A stretch of DNA of 64,000 nt. It comes from Glebionis coronaria (lineage: Eukaryota; Streptophyta; Magnoliopsida; Asterales; Asteraceae). Each line of letters begins with the position of its first letter. The stretch's first letter is position 1. Where the stretch lies: NCBI GenBank assembly GCA_025667525.1, contig CM046874.1, positions 427,946,400 through 428,010,399 of the forward strand. Reading direction: 5' to 3'. The notes beneath the pieces were generated by a model, which saw nothing but the letters and a program-made list of their open reading frames with translations, was not told where the DNA came from and made no database searches. The position numbers were made by a program, and so were the translations under genes. This document shows, in pieces, positions 45,228 to 57,269 of this stretch.

Positions 45228-45612
45228 TGTTGTCCCATATTATTAGATGATTAAAGAAGAAAGAAAGGTAGATAAAAGATGAATTCTAGAGAGAGAAAGT
45301 AGTGAGACAAAGTAGAGAGAAGTGTGTGAAACTTATGGAGGATTAGATTAAGAAAAATGAATCAACCAACACCCTTCCTAACAAGCTAGGAAGGGTATTT
45401 ATAGCCTTTTCCTACATGTGGCTTAATGGGCTATAGTTTGATTGGGTCGGGCTTGAATAAGTGCTTAGTACCTTGAAATAGGCCTTTTAAGCTAGCCATC
45501 AAGCCCATAATGTCACGACTATAATAAGTAACTATTACACCGTTCTACTAAATGTTACAATATAAACCTATGACCGAACATTCTTGTTTGACTCAATATT
45601 TTAAGGCTAACA
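45228..45612 (-). repeat. Copia-B LTR (385 bp), 3' LTR preceded by a polypurine tract
   Basis: In sense TGTTAGCCTTAAAATATTG at 45612 to GGGACAACA at 45228; homologous to the Copia-C 5' LTR. The purine tract TTGGGGGAGAT (45623 to 45613) directly precedes it, so this is a 3' LTR whose element lay to the right. A perfect 10-bp inverted repeat (45371-45380 with 45387-45396) lies beside the TATA box (45397-45404). Confidence 0.75.
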
Positions 45613-47164
45613 ATCTCCCCCAATGTGAGGTCATTCCTCTTTGATATTTGAAGATCAATGGAGATTACGAATTTCGTCATAAATGAGTCTTGAACGTATA
45701 ATCGTAGTCTTGTTCCTTCATGATGTGATCTTTGAGCCTTTGTCATTGTATTTCGACTTTGTCTTTTATCTTGAGATCTTCAAATCATTCTTGACTTGTC
45801 TTTGCCATCTTGTGATCTTGTGTCTTCATCCACATGCTCATACTTTGCACTATGTTGAAAGTTTGCTAACAATCTCCTTTGAATAGAGGTCATTTCTCTA
45901 CTTTAGTTATTAAGGAAGATTATGATCATCAGAGTTGCAGAAGTCTTTAGCTTTCTTGATATTTGAATGTCTTTGGGTATGAGAATATGGTTTTGAATCT
46001 TCGACTTTGCTGAGTACACCGTAACGCCGCCTTCTTGAGATAAAACATAGACACAGATTGAATGGCTTTGATATTCGTCCTAAATCGGTAGCGTTTTACC
46101 TCCGGTCGGTGAAGACCGTTACACGATATTAAATATCATACCTGTGATTAGGTAGATTCAATTAAGAATCTGCTTGACAGGGATTCGCGGTTGTACTAGC
46201 CGTTCTCTTTATTCAGCCGTCTCAAAGCAAGACTGCGAACATAAAGAGTGAATCAATTGGATAGATATTCGCTTGATTAAACTCGTCAATTCAAATTCTT
46301 GGAACAAGTTTGATTCATAAATAATCTTACCATTGTTGCTTTCCAGTTGACACAAGATTGATTCATAAGAATCTCACAAGTCACCTACCGTAGCGCTGTT
46401 TGAGGTTGACGCTAGAAGGATTTCCATTCGTCACTGTGAATATTAATGAATATCACTCTGAATGTTCTGGCAAGACCATAAAGATATTGCGTAGAAACCT
46501 GAAACGAGTTTGAATCGATAAAGAAACAAACCACTGTTGCTTTTCAATTTTACATATGTTCAATTCATAAAGAATCTTACACATGACCTACCGCAGTGCT
46601 GTTTGATGTTAACACTGGAAGGATTTCCACTCATCATTATGAATACTAAGTAGTATCACTCTGAGTGTTCTAGCAATATCGCAAAGATATAGCGTAGGAC
46701 TCTCTTGATCTTCATCCATGTGTCCTAGCGAGATTTGATTAATCTCTTGGCTCTAGACTCGATTTGTGCACTTTTGGTGGTCGGAGGCTGGAGCAGATGT
46801 CACCTATTCAATATTAACTATCTCGGAGCGAGAAAGTCAATAGAATTCATGTTGATCTCCGTGAAAATTAAAACAAACTTCTTTTGAGAGAAGCCTGAGT
46901 CATTTGGGGAGGGGTTGTGCATTACATTACTGGGTCCATGATGTGTTGTCTTCATGATGTGTTGACCCGGTTTCTACCTAAGTTGTATGGAGGGATTCTT
47001 TGTTTACACCCTTTATCCTTACATTTCTTTTTCATTCTTCAACCCCTTCAATGATTACCAAGACATCATTAATAGCACCTTGTTGTGATTGTTCCAGTGC
47101 TATCATCAGTACTTAGTAGGCATTCAGCTTCGTTCACATTCTACTGCATCTTTCCTAAGGACTT
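45613..47164 (-). other. Non-coding remnant right of the Copia-B LTR, with a ~195-bp tandem duplication
   Basis: No coding frame is recognised. A unit containing GTAGCGCTGTTTGAGGTTGA at 46330-46495 recurs in diverged form at 46528-46700. By position it could be the 3' internal region of Copia-B, but no pol domain confirms this. Confidence 0.45.
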
Positions 47165-48253
47165 CTAATAATTCGGAATATTTGTATAACATGTAATTCG
47201 GAATAAACTGTATAAATGATAATTTGGAAAAATGCAAAGTAAACTAGTTCAGGAAAAATGGTAAAGACTTAGTTCGGAATAAGGGTTTAACAATTCGGAA
47301 AAACAAAAATAGGCTAAAACCAAATAAGCACTTAACCAAAAAACCAAACTAATTTTAAGAAAAAGCTAATAAGCCACAAACCAAAAACTCTAAAAACACC
47401 AAATATCAAAATTAATAAAATCAACTTTTCAAAAGATTAATCTATTAAAACCACTTAATTAAAAATAAGTAAAACACAAATTAATCAACAAGCACAATAA
47501 GCTAAAACATCTACCGCATAAAAATCAAAAGATCAATGAAATAAGCACTCAATCAAACAAGTAACAAGATTAAACAAACTACATGATTAATCAAACCAAA
47601 CAATAGATTTAAAACAAGAAAGGAAGAATGAGAATGAATATAAAAAGCTTGAAATTAAGATGAAGATTAAAGATTAAAGATTACAAGATTAAGATGAAAA
47701 GCTTGAAAACAATGAAGAAAAGCTAGAGAGGAAGTAATTAATCTACTCCTAATTACCTTACAAAAATTAAACTAAAATCTACTACTTCATAATGAAGGAT
47801 TAAGAGACTATTTATAAGAGGAGGAAAAGGGTGTTGTTGCTTCCTTCTTTCACTTTGTCTTCTCATCTTTTTAATAAATTTCTTTCTCGACTTTGTCTCG
47901 GGATTTATCGATAGATAAAATGAACTCGTCTTCTAATTTTCTTCTTTTATTAGACTTGGTTCTTCGACTTCGTTAAACTTCCGTCTATAGTTTTTTTCTT
48001 CGATAAATCTTCAAAATAAGCCTTGGACTTCCGTTCTTTTTGCACTCTTGATCTTTTGACTTCGTCTTTTGTCTTTTTCTTCGATAAAAGCCCGCGAAAG
48101 CCCGTGTTTTCTTCCTTTTTCATCTTTTGGTCCTAAAACACAATAAAAACACAAACCACGCATAATTCCGACTTTTACGACATTTAATACACGTTTTGGT
48201 CTCGTTTTTATTATATTTAAGTGGTAAAAGGATAAGTGTTTCACACTTATTAA
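47165..48253 (-). repeat. Family-F 5' LTR copy, truncated
   Basis: A 1.09-kb near-identical copy of 43045-44138, including the TATA box near 47815. Its inner end is broken at about 47165, just after four ATTCCG words. Confidence 0.7.
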
Positions 48254-48313
48254 CATGTTGTAAAACTTCAACATCAGAAGGTTGTTATTTATTGTATCCC
48301 TGTGTTGTATCCA

Positions 48314-48895
48314 CGTTGGAGAAGCCAGTTTTAGGATTGCTACACCTCTCACGAAGACTTCAGAGATACTTCGAAGCGCATGATATTCATGTAATAACGG
48401 ATCAACCGTTAAAGAAAATATTGAGCAAGTCCGAGGCCTCCAGAAGACTGGCGAAGTATTCAGTGGAGTTAGCAATGTATGAAATATCCTATGTGTCTCG
48501 CAGCTCGGTTAAGGGAAAAGTGTTAGACGATTTTCTTAATGAAGCGTCATTGGGACATGAGGGTCAAATGGAGATATACGAGATAGCTTAGTAAGAAGAA
48601 CCAACGGTAAAGTGGATGTTGTACACAAATGGAGCCTCAAGTCCTAAGGGGGCTGGAGCAGGATTAGTATTGATAAAGACAAATGGAGTAGAATTCACGT
48701 ATGCCCTACGATTTAATTTCAACTGTTCCAACAATGAAGCTAAATTTGAAGCCCTTTTGACCGAATTACGCTTGGCCATCAAGATGAAAGTAGGAGCTTT
48801 AGAGGCAAAGCTGGATTCCAAGTTGGTGGCATGCCAAATAAATGGAGAATTTGTGGACAGCGACGATAGAATGATAAAATACTTTGTCCAAGGAG
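48314..48895 (+). pseudogene. Tat-type Ty3 RNase H and second (archaeal-type) RNase H
   Basis: LEKPVLGLLHLSRRLQRYFE to LDDFLNEASLG is the end of the RT-linked RNase H, with a stop at 48589-48591. The same frame resumes with VKWMLYTNGASSPKGAGAGL, NNEAKFEALLTELRLAIKM and DSKLVACQINGEF, the second RNase H typical of Tat/Ogre elements. The first catalytic Asp is Asn here (TNGASS for TDGASS). The reverse transcriptase itself is absent between this piece and the protease at 40030-40214. A frameshift lies near 48885. Confidence 0.8.
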
Positions 48896-50320
48896 GAACT
48901 TATCTACGGTTTCACAGAGTTCGCCATTTCTAACATTCCAAGAAGCAAAAATCAGAAAGCAGATGTGCTCAGCAAGTTAGCCTCGGTGGCATTCAATCAC
49001 CTAAGTAAAGTAGTCTTGGTGGAACCATTGGACGCACAACCAATTGATGTGCAAGAGGTTAACGACATCGTTGAAGATTAAGGGGGTTGTTGGATGACCC
49101 CGATCCGGAGATGCCTCGAGGAAGGAGTGTGGCTAGAGAACCCCAATGAAGCTCGTGCAATGAGGATGAAGATATGCCAATTCACGCTAGAAAATAATGT
49201 TCTTTTTAAGAAATCTTATTTGTCATCGATGCTACGACGTGTGGGTCCATTGCAGACCAATTACATCATTCGAGAAGTTCATGGTGGTTCGTGTGGCATG
49301 CACTCTGGATCAAGTTCGGTGATGGCTAAAATAATGAGTCAATGATATTATTGGCCCATCATGCATCAAGATACTTTGGAAGAAATTTCCAAGTGTGACT
49401 CATGCCAGATACATGGTCCCATTCCTAGGCTCTCAAAGAGAAACTTACTTCCATAATGTCTCCTTGGTCGTTCTATCAATAGGGAATAAATATCCTTGGT
49501 CCAATCGAAGGGTCCCCAAGAAATGTAAAATTCGTAATTGTGTCCATTAGTTATTTTACAAAATGGATTGAGGCCAAGCCGCGAGCAAGAGAGACTGGAA
49601 AGGAAGTAAAAAAGTTTGCATGGCAAAACATCGTATGTAGGTTCAGATTAACTGGTGTCATCATAACAGACAATGAGAAGCAGTTGGTGGAAGAACGCTA
49701 AGAAAGTGGTGTGAGAAGTGGAGAATTAAACAAATGAATATGGCCGTCGACCATCCACAGGCCAACAGACTTGTAGAAAGAGCTAACAAGTGATTAATGC
49801 ATGGTCTCAAAACCTGATTGGGGAGAAATTTGACAGGATGGGTTGATGAATTACCTCATGTGCTATGGGCACACCAAACCATGCTGAAGACCAGTTATGG
49901 TGAAACACCATTTAGTCTAACGTATGGAAGTGAAGTTGTGATACCAGCGAAAATGGGGGTCTCGTCGGCAAGAACCCTCCTATTCAATGAAGACAACAAT
50001 GAAGAGGAACTCTGATTGAACCTCGGCCTGTTGCAGGAGCGGCGTGAAATAGCAGCCATACAAGAAGAAAAGTACAAAAGAAGATTGAGCAATACTATAA
50101 CAAAAGGGTGAAACTTTGCAACTTCAAGGTTGGTGATTTTGTGTATAGTCGGAACGAAGCCAGCATAGTCGAAAAGATTGGCAAATTGGGACCCAATCGT
50201 GAAGGACCATACATAATTAAGGAAGCATATCAAAATGGGTCATACAAGTTGGAGAGGGTTGATGAAAGGGAAATACCAAGGACGTGGCATGCAGTTAACC
50301 TTCAAAAATGTTTCATGTAA
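48896..50320 (+). pseudogene. Tat-type Ty3 integrase region, broken
   Basis: After the frameshift the sequence reads IPRSKNQKADVLSKLASVAF (end of RNase H) to a stop at 49079-49081, then WMTPIRRCLEEGVW, FKKSYLSSMLRRVGPLQTNY and GSCGMHSGSSSVMAK (zinc-binding region leading to integrase). 49345-49815 is heavily mutated but retains CDSCQIHGPIPR and TKWIEAK. From 49818, VDELPHVLWAHQTM and TPFSLTYGSEVVIPAK follow, and 50108-50320 carries the chromo-less C-terminal domain (KLGPNREGPYIIKEAYQNG, PRTWHAVNLQKCFM). Order and motifs match Tat elements. Confidence 0.8.
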
Positions 50321-50759
50321 GAATGTGATGTACTAGTTTGAACAACTAAATCAATGAATATCTCTTTAAGAAAAATAATTAATTAGAAGTTATGAGGGTA
50401 AAATGCATTAGCTAAAACTAACTACAAAAATTGTCAAATTAATATATGTTGTGAGAAATTAAATAAAGCTTAATATATTAAAATTTGGAATTTTTTTTAC
50501 AAATTTTATATAATTAAAACTAATAAAATTTAATCTAAAAAGAAAAAATACAAAGAAAAACAGAATGAAAAAAGAGATTGAAATTTCAAATAGGTCGCAT
50601 GGGGAGTCGAATTCGATGACTCGATCGTCGCAACGGGTCGACCGAGTTCGACATAGGTCACGACTGGTCAATTCGACCTACGTTTTGGGTAGCCTAAAGA
50701 ACTTAAATGATCAATCCCCTAGACACACTCCTAATGTTCGCAAAAGCATGTACATATAC
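50321..50759. other. A+T-rich flank, nothing recognised
   Basis: Follows the Tat pol end and precedes the foldback element. No LTR, purine tract or coding sequence is seen. Confidence 0.5.
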
Positions 50760-51109
50760 TAGAGGTGGCAAAATGGTTGGGTTGGGTTGGGTTGGGTCAT
50801 GGGTCTTAGATGGGTTTGGGTTTATATGGGTTTGGGCTTAGATGGGTTTTTTGGAGGATGGGTCTAGATGGGTTTGGGTATAAATGAGTTTGGGTCTAGA
50901 TGGGTTTGGTTATAAATGGGTCTTTAGAAAAAAGGTTGGGTTTTGGGTTTAGATAGGTGTTTAGGAGAAGGTTTAGTTTTTTAATTACTTTTTTTTATGA
51001 TCATGACATTACTTTATAAATTCTCTTGCTATATTTTTTTAATTATAAATAATTTTTTAACAATTTTTAATTAAACATTTTATAAACATTTTTTTTAACA
51101 TGACTTTTT

Positions 51110-52153
51110 TTTAAATTACGTTTTCATCAGTATTTTTACGTTTTCGTCACTAAAATTACGTTTTGGACAGTATTTTTACTTTTCGTCCATAAATTTACGT
51201 TTTCCTCAGTAAATTTACGTTTTCCTCAGTAAATTTACGTTTTCGTCAGTAAATTTACGTTTTCGTCAGTAGGTTGTCGTTTTTGTCAGTAATTTGACGT
51301 TTTCGCTTGTAATTTTACGCTTTCGTCCATATTTTTATGTTTTCGGCAGAAATTTTACGTTTTCGTCAGAAATTTTACGTTTTCGTCAGTAAATTTACGT
51401 TTTCGTCAGAATGTTTACGTTTTCGTCAGAAACATTACGTTTTCGTTAGAAATTTTACGTTCTCGTCAGTAGATTTATGTTTTCGTCTGAAATTTTACGT
51501 TTTCGTCAGTAAATTTACGTTTTCGTCAGAAATTTTTAGGTTTTCGTCAGAAAATTTAAGTTTTCATCAGAAATTTTACGTTTTCAGCAAAAAATTTACG
51601 TTTTAATAAGAAATTTTACGTTTTCGTCAATTAATTTACGTTTTCATCTGTATTTTTACGTTTTCGTCTAAAATTTTACGTTTTCGTCAGGAATTTTAAG
51701 TTTTCATCAGAAATTTTACGTTTTCATCCGTATTTTTATGTTTTCGTCAGAAATTTTACGTTTTCGTCATAAATTTTACGCTTATGTCAGAATTTTTACG
51801 TTTTCATCCATAGTTTTACTTTTTCGTCAGTATATGTTTTCGTCAGAAATTTTACGTTTTCGTCAGTAAATTTACGTTTTCGTCAGAAAATTTAAGTTTT
51901 CATCCGTATTTTTACGTTTTCATCAGAAATTTTACGCTTTCATAAAAATTTTTACGTTTTCGTCAAAATTTTACGTTTTCGTCAGAAATTTTACGTTTTT
52001 ATCAGGAATTTTACGTTTTCGTCATAATTTTTACGTTTTTCTAGAAGTTTTACGTTTTCTTCAGAAACTTTACGTTTTCGTTAGAAATTTACGTTTTCGT
52101 CTGTAAATTTACGTTTTCGTCCGAAATTTTACGTTTTCAACCGTATTTTTACG
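51110..52153 (+). repeat. Left arm: tandem 20-bp repeat
   Basis: Consensus ACGTTTTCGTCAGAAATTTT, with common variants CAGTAAATTT and CATCCGTATTTTT. Unit length is mostly 20 bp, with a few 17-19 bp units. Confidence 0.9.
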
Positions 52154-53157
52154 TAATAAGAACTTCTGACAAAAACGTAAACTTTTTAATGAAAACGTAA
52201 AGTTTCTAACGAAAACGTAAAATTTCTCACGAAAACGTAAAATTACTGACGAAAACGTAAATTTACTGATGAAAACGTAAAATTTTTGATGAAAACGTAA
52301 AATTTCTAACGAAAATGTAAAATTTCTAACGAAAACGTAAAATTACTGACGAAAACGTAAATTTCTGACAAAAAAGTAAAATTTCTGAAGAAAACGTAAA
52401 GTTTCTGACGAAAAAGTAAAAATACTGCTGAAAACGTAAAATTTTTTACGGAAACGTAAAATTTCTAACGAAAACGTAAATTTACTGATGAAAACGTAAA
52501 ATTTCTGAGGAAAACGTAAAATATCTGACGAAAACGTAAAGTTACTGATGAAAACGTAAAATTTCTGACGAAAACGTAAAATTTACAGACGAAAACCTAG
52601 AACTTTTGACGAAAACGTAAAATTTCTGACGAAAACGTAAAAGTTCTGAGGAAAATGTAAAACTTCTGACAAAGACGTAAATTTACTGACGAAAACGTAA
52701 AATTTCTGATTAAAACGTAAAATTTCTGACGAAATCGTAATATTTCTGACGAAAACGTAAAAATTATGACGAAAACGTAAATTTACTGACGAAAACGTAA
52801 ATTTACTGACGAAACATAAAATATCTGAGGAAAACGTAAAACTTTTGACGAAAACGTAAAATTTCTGACGAAAACTTAAAATTTTTGACTAAAACGCAAA
52901 TTTACGGACGAATACGTAAAATTACTGAAGAAAACGTAAAATGATGAAAACGTAAAATTTCTGATGAAAACGTAAAATTTATGAGAAAAACGTAAATTTA
53001 CTGATGAAAACGTAAAATTTCTGATGAAAACGTAAAATTCCTGACGAAAACGTAAATATACTGACAAAAACGTAGAATTTTTTATGAAAACATAAAATTT
53101 CTGACCAAAATGTAAAATTTATGATGAAAACGTAAAAATACGGTGAAGACGTAAAAA
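52154..53157 (-). repeat. Right arm: the same 20-bp repeat in inverted orientation
   Basis: Units read AAAATTTCTGACGAAAACGT on the plus strand, the reverse complement of the left-arm unit. Similar copy number and similar kinds of variants. Confidence 0.9.
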
Positions 53158-53457
53158 ACTAACAAGTGTATGAAAATTTGATAAGCTTGTGAAAAAATGG
53201 GAAAAAACACTTTTGATATTATTAAACCTATTGGGTGACCCATCTAAACCCATTAGTAATATAAAGGGAGACCCATTTAGACCCATGTGACATATGAGGA
53301 GACCCAAGTAGACCCATTTATAATTTTAAGAATGAGCTTGTTTGACCCATCTTGACCCATCTAAGATATTAAGAGAAACACAACTAGACCCCTTTCTTTT
53401 TTCAATTTAACCATGTTGACCTAAAAATTAACCATGGGTCAAAAATTGCCACCTCTA

Positions 53458-54308
53458 ATACATTGGAAATAACAAAAGCTGTAGTACAACATTCAAAAGA
53501 TATAAAAAACACAAAAAGACATGATTTTAAAAAGACATGATTTCCCCATCAATAACATTCATAGTTCAGAAATAAAAACTGTAACATTCACCAACACAAT
53601 ATTAAGATAACCATTATCAATACATAGATTTGTTTTAAAACTTTGATTATTTATATGAGTCAAGGAAAAGTGACGAATATTTAGTTTAGTAGTAATAATT
53701 TACAGAAGTCCAAAACATCAACTCTGAAATTATTGATGGGCTTTTAAGTAAGCTTGTCGACAATGATTGTGTAAGTCTTGCAAATACATGACTACAAAAT
53801 CTCAAGATTTTTGTGAAGAACTAATAGATCTATCTTTTAGGTGAAGCAAGAGAGATTTCATCTTTAATATACAAATTTAAGGTCATTAAAGATTGCTTCA
53901 TGTTGCCCATCAAGCTCGCTAACGGCCGCGTTTCTCTTCTTTTGCTGCTGTGATTTATCCTGTTATTGGTTAAATCATTCAAGAAATATGCTTAATTTGC
54001 ATCGCACAGAAACTATAGCAAAATTAACGAAACATGTACCAGTAAAGCCACAACCACTTTCGCCAGAATGTCAAGAACAATATAGGTTTTCCATCCCATT
54101 GCCTCTATCCAATTCCATGGGAATTCCTCCAACGGCACTTTCATCCACAAAGAATTCCGCACAGAATCCTACATGACATCAACTAACTTATGATTCATGA
54201 ACTCTATCTCTTATCAACTTAATTTAAAATTATTCTAATAATCGCCAAAAATGAATCAGAAAACCTAGTAAGTTGCTCAATACTTTGACTGTTAAGCCAC
54301 TCTGGTCA
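53458..54308. other. Unassigned intergenic sequence
   Basis: No coding frame, repeat end or RNA gene is recognised. Confidence 0.4.
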
Positions 54309-55740
54309 TGTAACATCCCACTTGGATAAGTGGACTGTTACATGTATTTATGGCGTGTCATCAAAGCATAAGGTAAATGTCCTAAAACATTAACTAACCA
54401 TAAAAGAAATACCGGAATCAAACATCGGTAATCCAAACATAAGCTCAAAACATGAAAAGTAAATACTGAAGGAAAGGACTGAACAATGTCCAAATAAGCA
54501 GAATAATATAAGAAGTGCATAAAGTAAGAAGTCTGGATAGCTTCCATCCAAATGCGCATGCTCTCAGAATCCTAAGAGCATCATAGTGTACCTGTCGTTA
54601 GAACATAAAAGGAACTACGGCTGAGCATATATAACGCTCAGTGAACGGATATAACGCATGATAAGAATTATTGAAATAAAGCGGATGATAAAATATTAAA
54701 GCTATAAGACTGATAAGTAAAGTTGCAGCGGAAATCTATGTATAATCTGTAACGTCTGATTTATAAATAATAAAGCTGAACTGTTATCTGTTAAATCTGA
54801 TAAAAAAATGCATTTACTGTATTTCAATTGCCAAGAGCTTATATAGGTCATGTGGTGTAACAACTGTTGCATGAATAAATAGAGGGGTGACCTCGTCATG
54901 CTGTACAGGGCGACCTCTAAATAATGTGCTGGGTGGAGGGATCGGCTCCAATGTGAAGGATGTAGAGCACACACCACATTCACCTGATAAACTATAAACT
55001 GATAGCCTAGGATGCATCCATACGCCCCACTAATAATACTGATAAAATGGCCAAGCTGAGCTGAATGGGACGCTGCAGGATATCACTCTCCTACCGGTGA
55101 GTCATGATACTGCTGCCTCAAGTGTCATGGTTAAGGTACCTCCGTAACTAGTACAACTAACTGGTCATGCTTGTATATAAGGCTCAGGCAATATCTTAGT
55201 TATTAAAATAATTTCTGATAATTTATAACATATACTGGGGAAAACATTTGGCTGCAGACGGGGAATCCTAATCATGCATAGAAAGGAAGTCCTTACTGAA
55301 AGGACGGAAAATCCGTACCTCGTGTCCAGTAATAAAATAAGATGAAAGCTGAAGAGTCTACTTCGAGTTCACGGATACTACACAAATAAGGGACGTAAAA
55401 TAAGTTGTCTGATTACTGGTTACTGTTACTGATTCTTATTGTTCTTAACTCGATTTATTATGTTCTTGTATTGTTACACTGTTTCGAGTATTATTTGGTA
55501 AATATGACTGTTCTCTGATATATCTGATTAGTGTATTCCTGAACTCTGATTAACGTATCTTACTGCATTCTGATTAGTGTATAACATGTATTCTTATATA
55601 ACTATACTGTTATAAGTACCCTGCTAAAAATAGAAAGTTTCCTAAAATATAAAGTTTCCTAAAATATTAACTTTTTAAAAATAAAAGTTTTCATAAATAA
55701 TAACTTTCTAAAAATTCAGATTTTGATTCTTAATTATTTA
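54309..55740 (-). repeat. Chromovirus-type LTR end, inverted copy (left arm)
   Basis: Starts TGTAACATCCCACTTGG at 54309 and matches the reverse complement of 57270-58700. Landmarks in order are a CTGAGC/GCTCAG hairpin (54621-54641), GCAGCGGAAAT (near 54726), GGGGTGACCTCGTCATGC (near 54885), GATGCATCCATACGCCCC (near 55011) and TAGAAAGTTTCCTAAAATA (near 55632). Confidence 0.75.
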
Positions 55741-57269
55741 ATTATTGTCTAGTGCACCAAATCATTTTTAATGTTAACATTTTATGTCAATACAAACAAC
55801 CATTGCCACTTATAGTAGTCAAAAGATGCCTAATTTTTCGATGGCTGTTGTAAAACCCGCACGCTTTTACTATGAACAATACACATATAATCGTACGTAC
55901 ATGATTAGAACTTTCTTTTTTTAGCACGTTTACGTTTCACGAGCAAGAATTACAAGTATTACGTACGTGTTATAACACGATAAGTATTTATTACGTATTA
56001 ACACACGATAATTATTTCAATAATAATTATAATCACGAACATACGAACCTGAAATCATGAACGTAAATTATCGCGAGCTAAAATTACGTATGTATGTATA
56101 TTTATTACGATCACGAATAAATATAATATGTCACGAACGATAACTAAGTAAATCACGTAAAATACGAACACGAGAACACACTTATTTTAGACACGAAAAA
56201 TGTATGGGTTACCCTATGTGGGGCCCCCTACCCACGGCTAAAACAAGGAACATGGGCCTAGCCCAGGCAAATTTTACTAACAAGGAATTATGGGAAAAGA
56301 ATGGTTTCATTTTAACAAAAGTTAGAAAATACTAAAAACCCTAAAATCTTTTCTCCTTCTCTTTGTTCTTTGGCCGCCGGGTTCTACACACACCAAAGGG
56401 GTGTTTGATTAATTTTTTGTGTTCGTTTATTGCAAGGATTATTAGCGTGTTCATCATCCTTTGATTCACGCGATCGGTATAACCTCAAACCTCTTTTTTT
56501 TATGTTTTGATTTACTAATCACATAAAATCATGAATGTTTTTAAATAATAAATTAAAAACAAGTATAAACATGTTATTGAATCATGGGGTATAACAAATT
56601 AATGATTAAGGGGGTGTTTGTTTGTGGCCGACGCCTAAACCGAGCCCAAGGGGGTCACGGCTTGGGTTTATTCGCACCACCGAGACCTTATGGTCTCGGT
56701 GTGGTGGTGGTTTGTCATGGCAGCAAGGAAAAAGGGAGACCCCGACCTAGGTCAGGGCATGGTGGTGTATTGGGTCCGGTTCACGGGTTAAAACACGATT
56801 CCAGTTCACACATGTTTAGAATAAAACACGGTCTGGTTCATGAGTTATTTTACAAGGCTAAATATTTTTTCAAGTTATATGTTTTCAAGACTTAAATTAA
56901 ATTAATTAAAAACATGAACATGATTAATTTAATTTACATGACTTAGGTTATTAATTTTATTATTAATACATGAATTTTAATCTAAGTGATTTCCATTTAA
57001 TTAGACTATATAATTAATTAATTATTAAAATCATGACCTATAGTTAATTAATTTACATGACTTAGGTTATATTATTAATAGATAATAATGCATGCTTTAA
57101 CCTAAGTATTTTCACCTTTATTTAATTAAACCAGGTTATATTTAATTAAATACTTTAACCTATAGTTTATTTAATTCACATGAAATAATTAATAAACTAT
57201 ACTACATAATCACATTACTTAGAATATTAATCAGTAAACACTTAAGCTTATATAATTGGCTTAATTATC
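55741..57269. other. Spacer between the inverted LTR arms
   Basis: Non-coding. It includes a GC-rich hairpin ACCGAGACC-TTAT-GGTCTCGGT (56679-56700) and stretches of ATTAATTAA-rich sequence. It may be the U3/promoter part of the plus-strand LTR. The open frame at 56584-56895 lacks any family resemblance. Confidence 0.4.

Larger units (their letters stand above)
42399..48253 (-). mobile_element. Family-F LTR element, minus strand, non-coding and rearranged
   Basis: Two direct copies of an LTR, 42399-44138 and 47165-48253, flank a non-coding interior. The candidate target duplication is CATGT (42394-42398 and 48254-48258). In sense the 3' LTR (from 44138) is preceded by the purine tract AGTGTAGGGGATT, and the 5' LTR copy lacks its last ~650 bp. 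The interior 44139-45227 matches 1-735 in inverted orientation. The interior also holds a copia LTR (45228-45612) and unrelated sequence (45613-47164). The lineage is unclear since no protein domain remains. Confidence 0.55.
50760..53457. mobile_element. Foldback element with long arms of 20-bp tandem subrepeats
   Basis: The ends are TAGAGGTGGCAA and its complement TTGCCACCTCTA. Inside each end is a subterminal zone of GATGGGTTTGGG-type repeats (50770-50960, and as GACCCATCTAAACCC at 53220-53370). The arms, about 51110-52153 and 52154-53157, consist of about fifty units each of ACGTTTTCGTCAGAAATTTT and its exact reverse complement, switching orientation near 52153. There is no coding sequence: open frames across the array are by-products of the repeat. 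The termini resemble non-autonomous hAT-type elements and the arm structure resembles foldback transposons. Flanks share only ATAC, so the target duplication is unclear. Confidence 0.85.

Noticed and set aside
50770..50800. Telomere-like GGGTTGGGTTGGG run
   Set aside because: The plant telomere unit is TTTAGGG; this run is short and lies in the subterminal zone of the foldback element.
51337..51606. 89-codon open frame with Phe-Arg-Gln repeats in the foldback arm, and similar frames on the other arm (52876-53067)
   Set aside because: A 20-bp unit read three times gives an open 60-bp cycle by chance; no start context, no family and mirrored on both arms.
51110..53157. CRISPR-like array of short direct repeats
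   Set aside because: There are no unique spacers: units are contiguous and vary internally, the second half is inverted, and the context is plant transposons.
56584..56895. 103-codon Gly/His-rich frame
   Set aside because: Caused by the GC-rich island of the LTR spacer; no conserved domain or start context.
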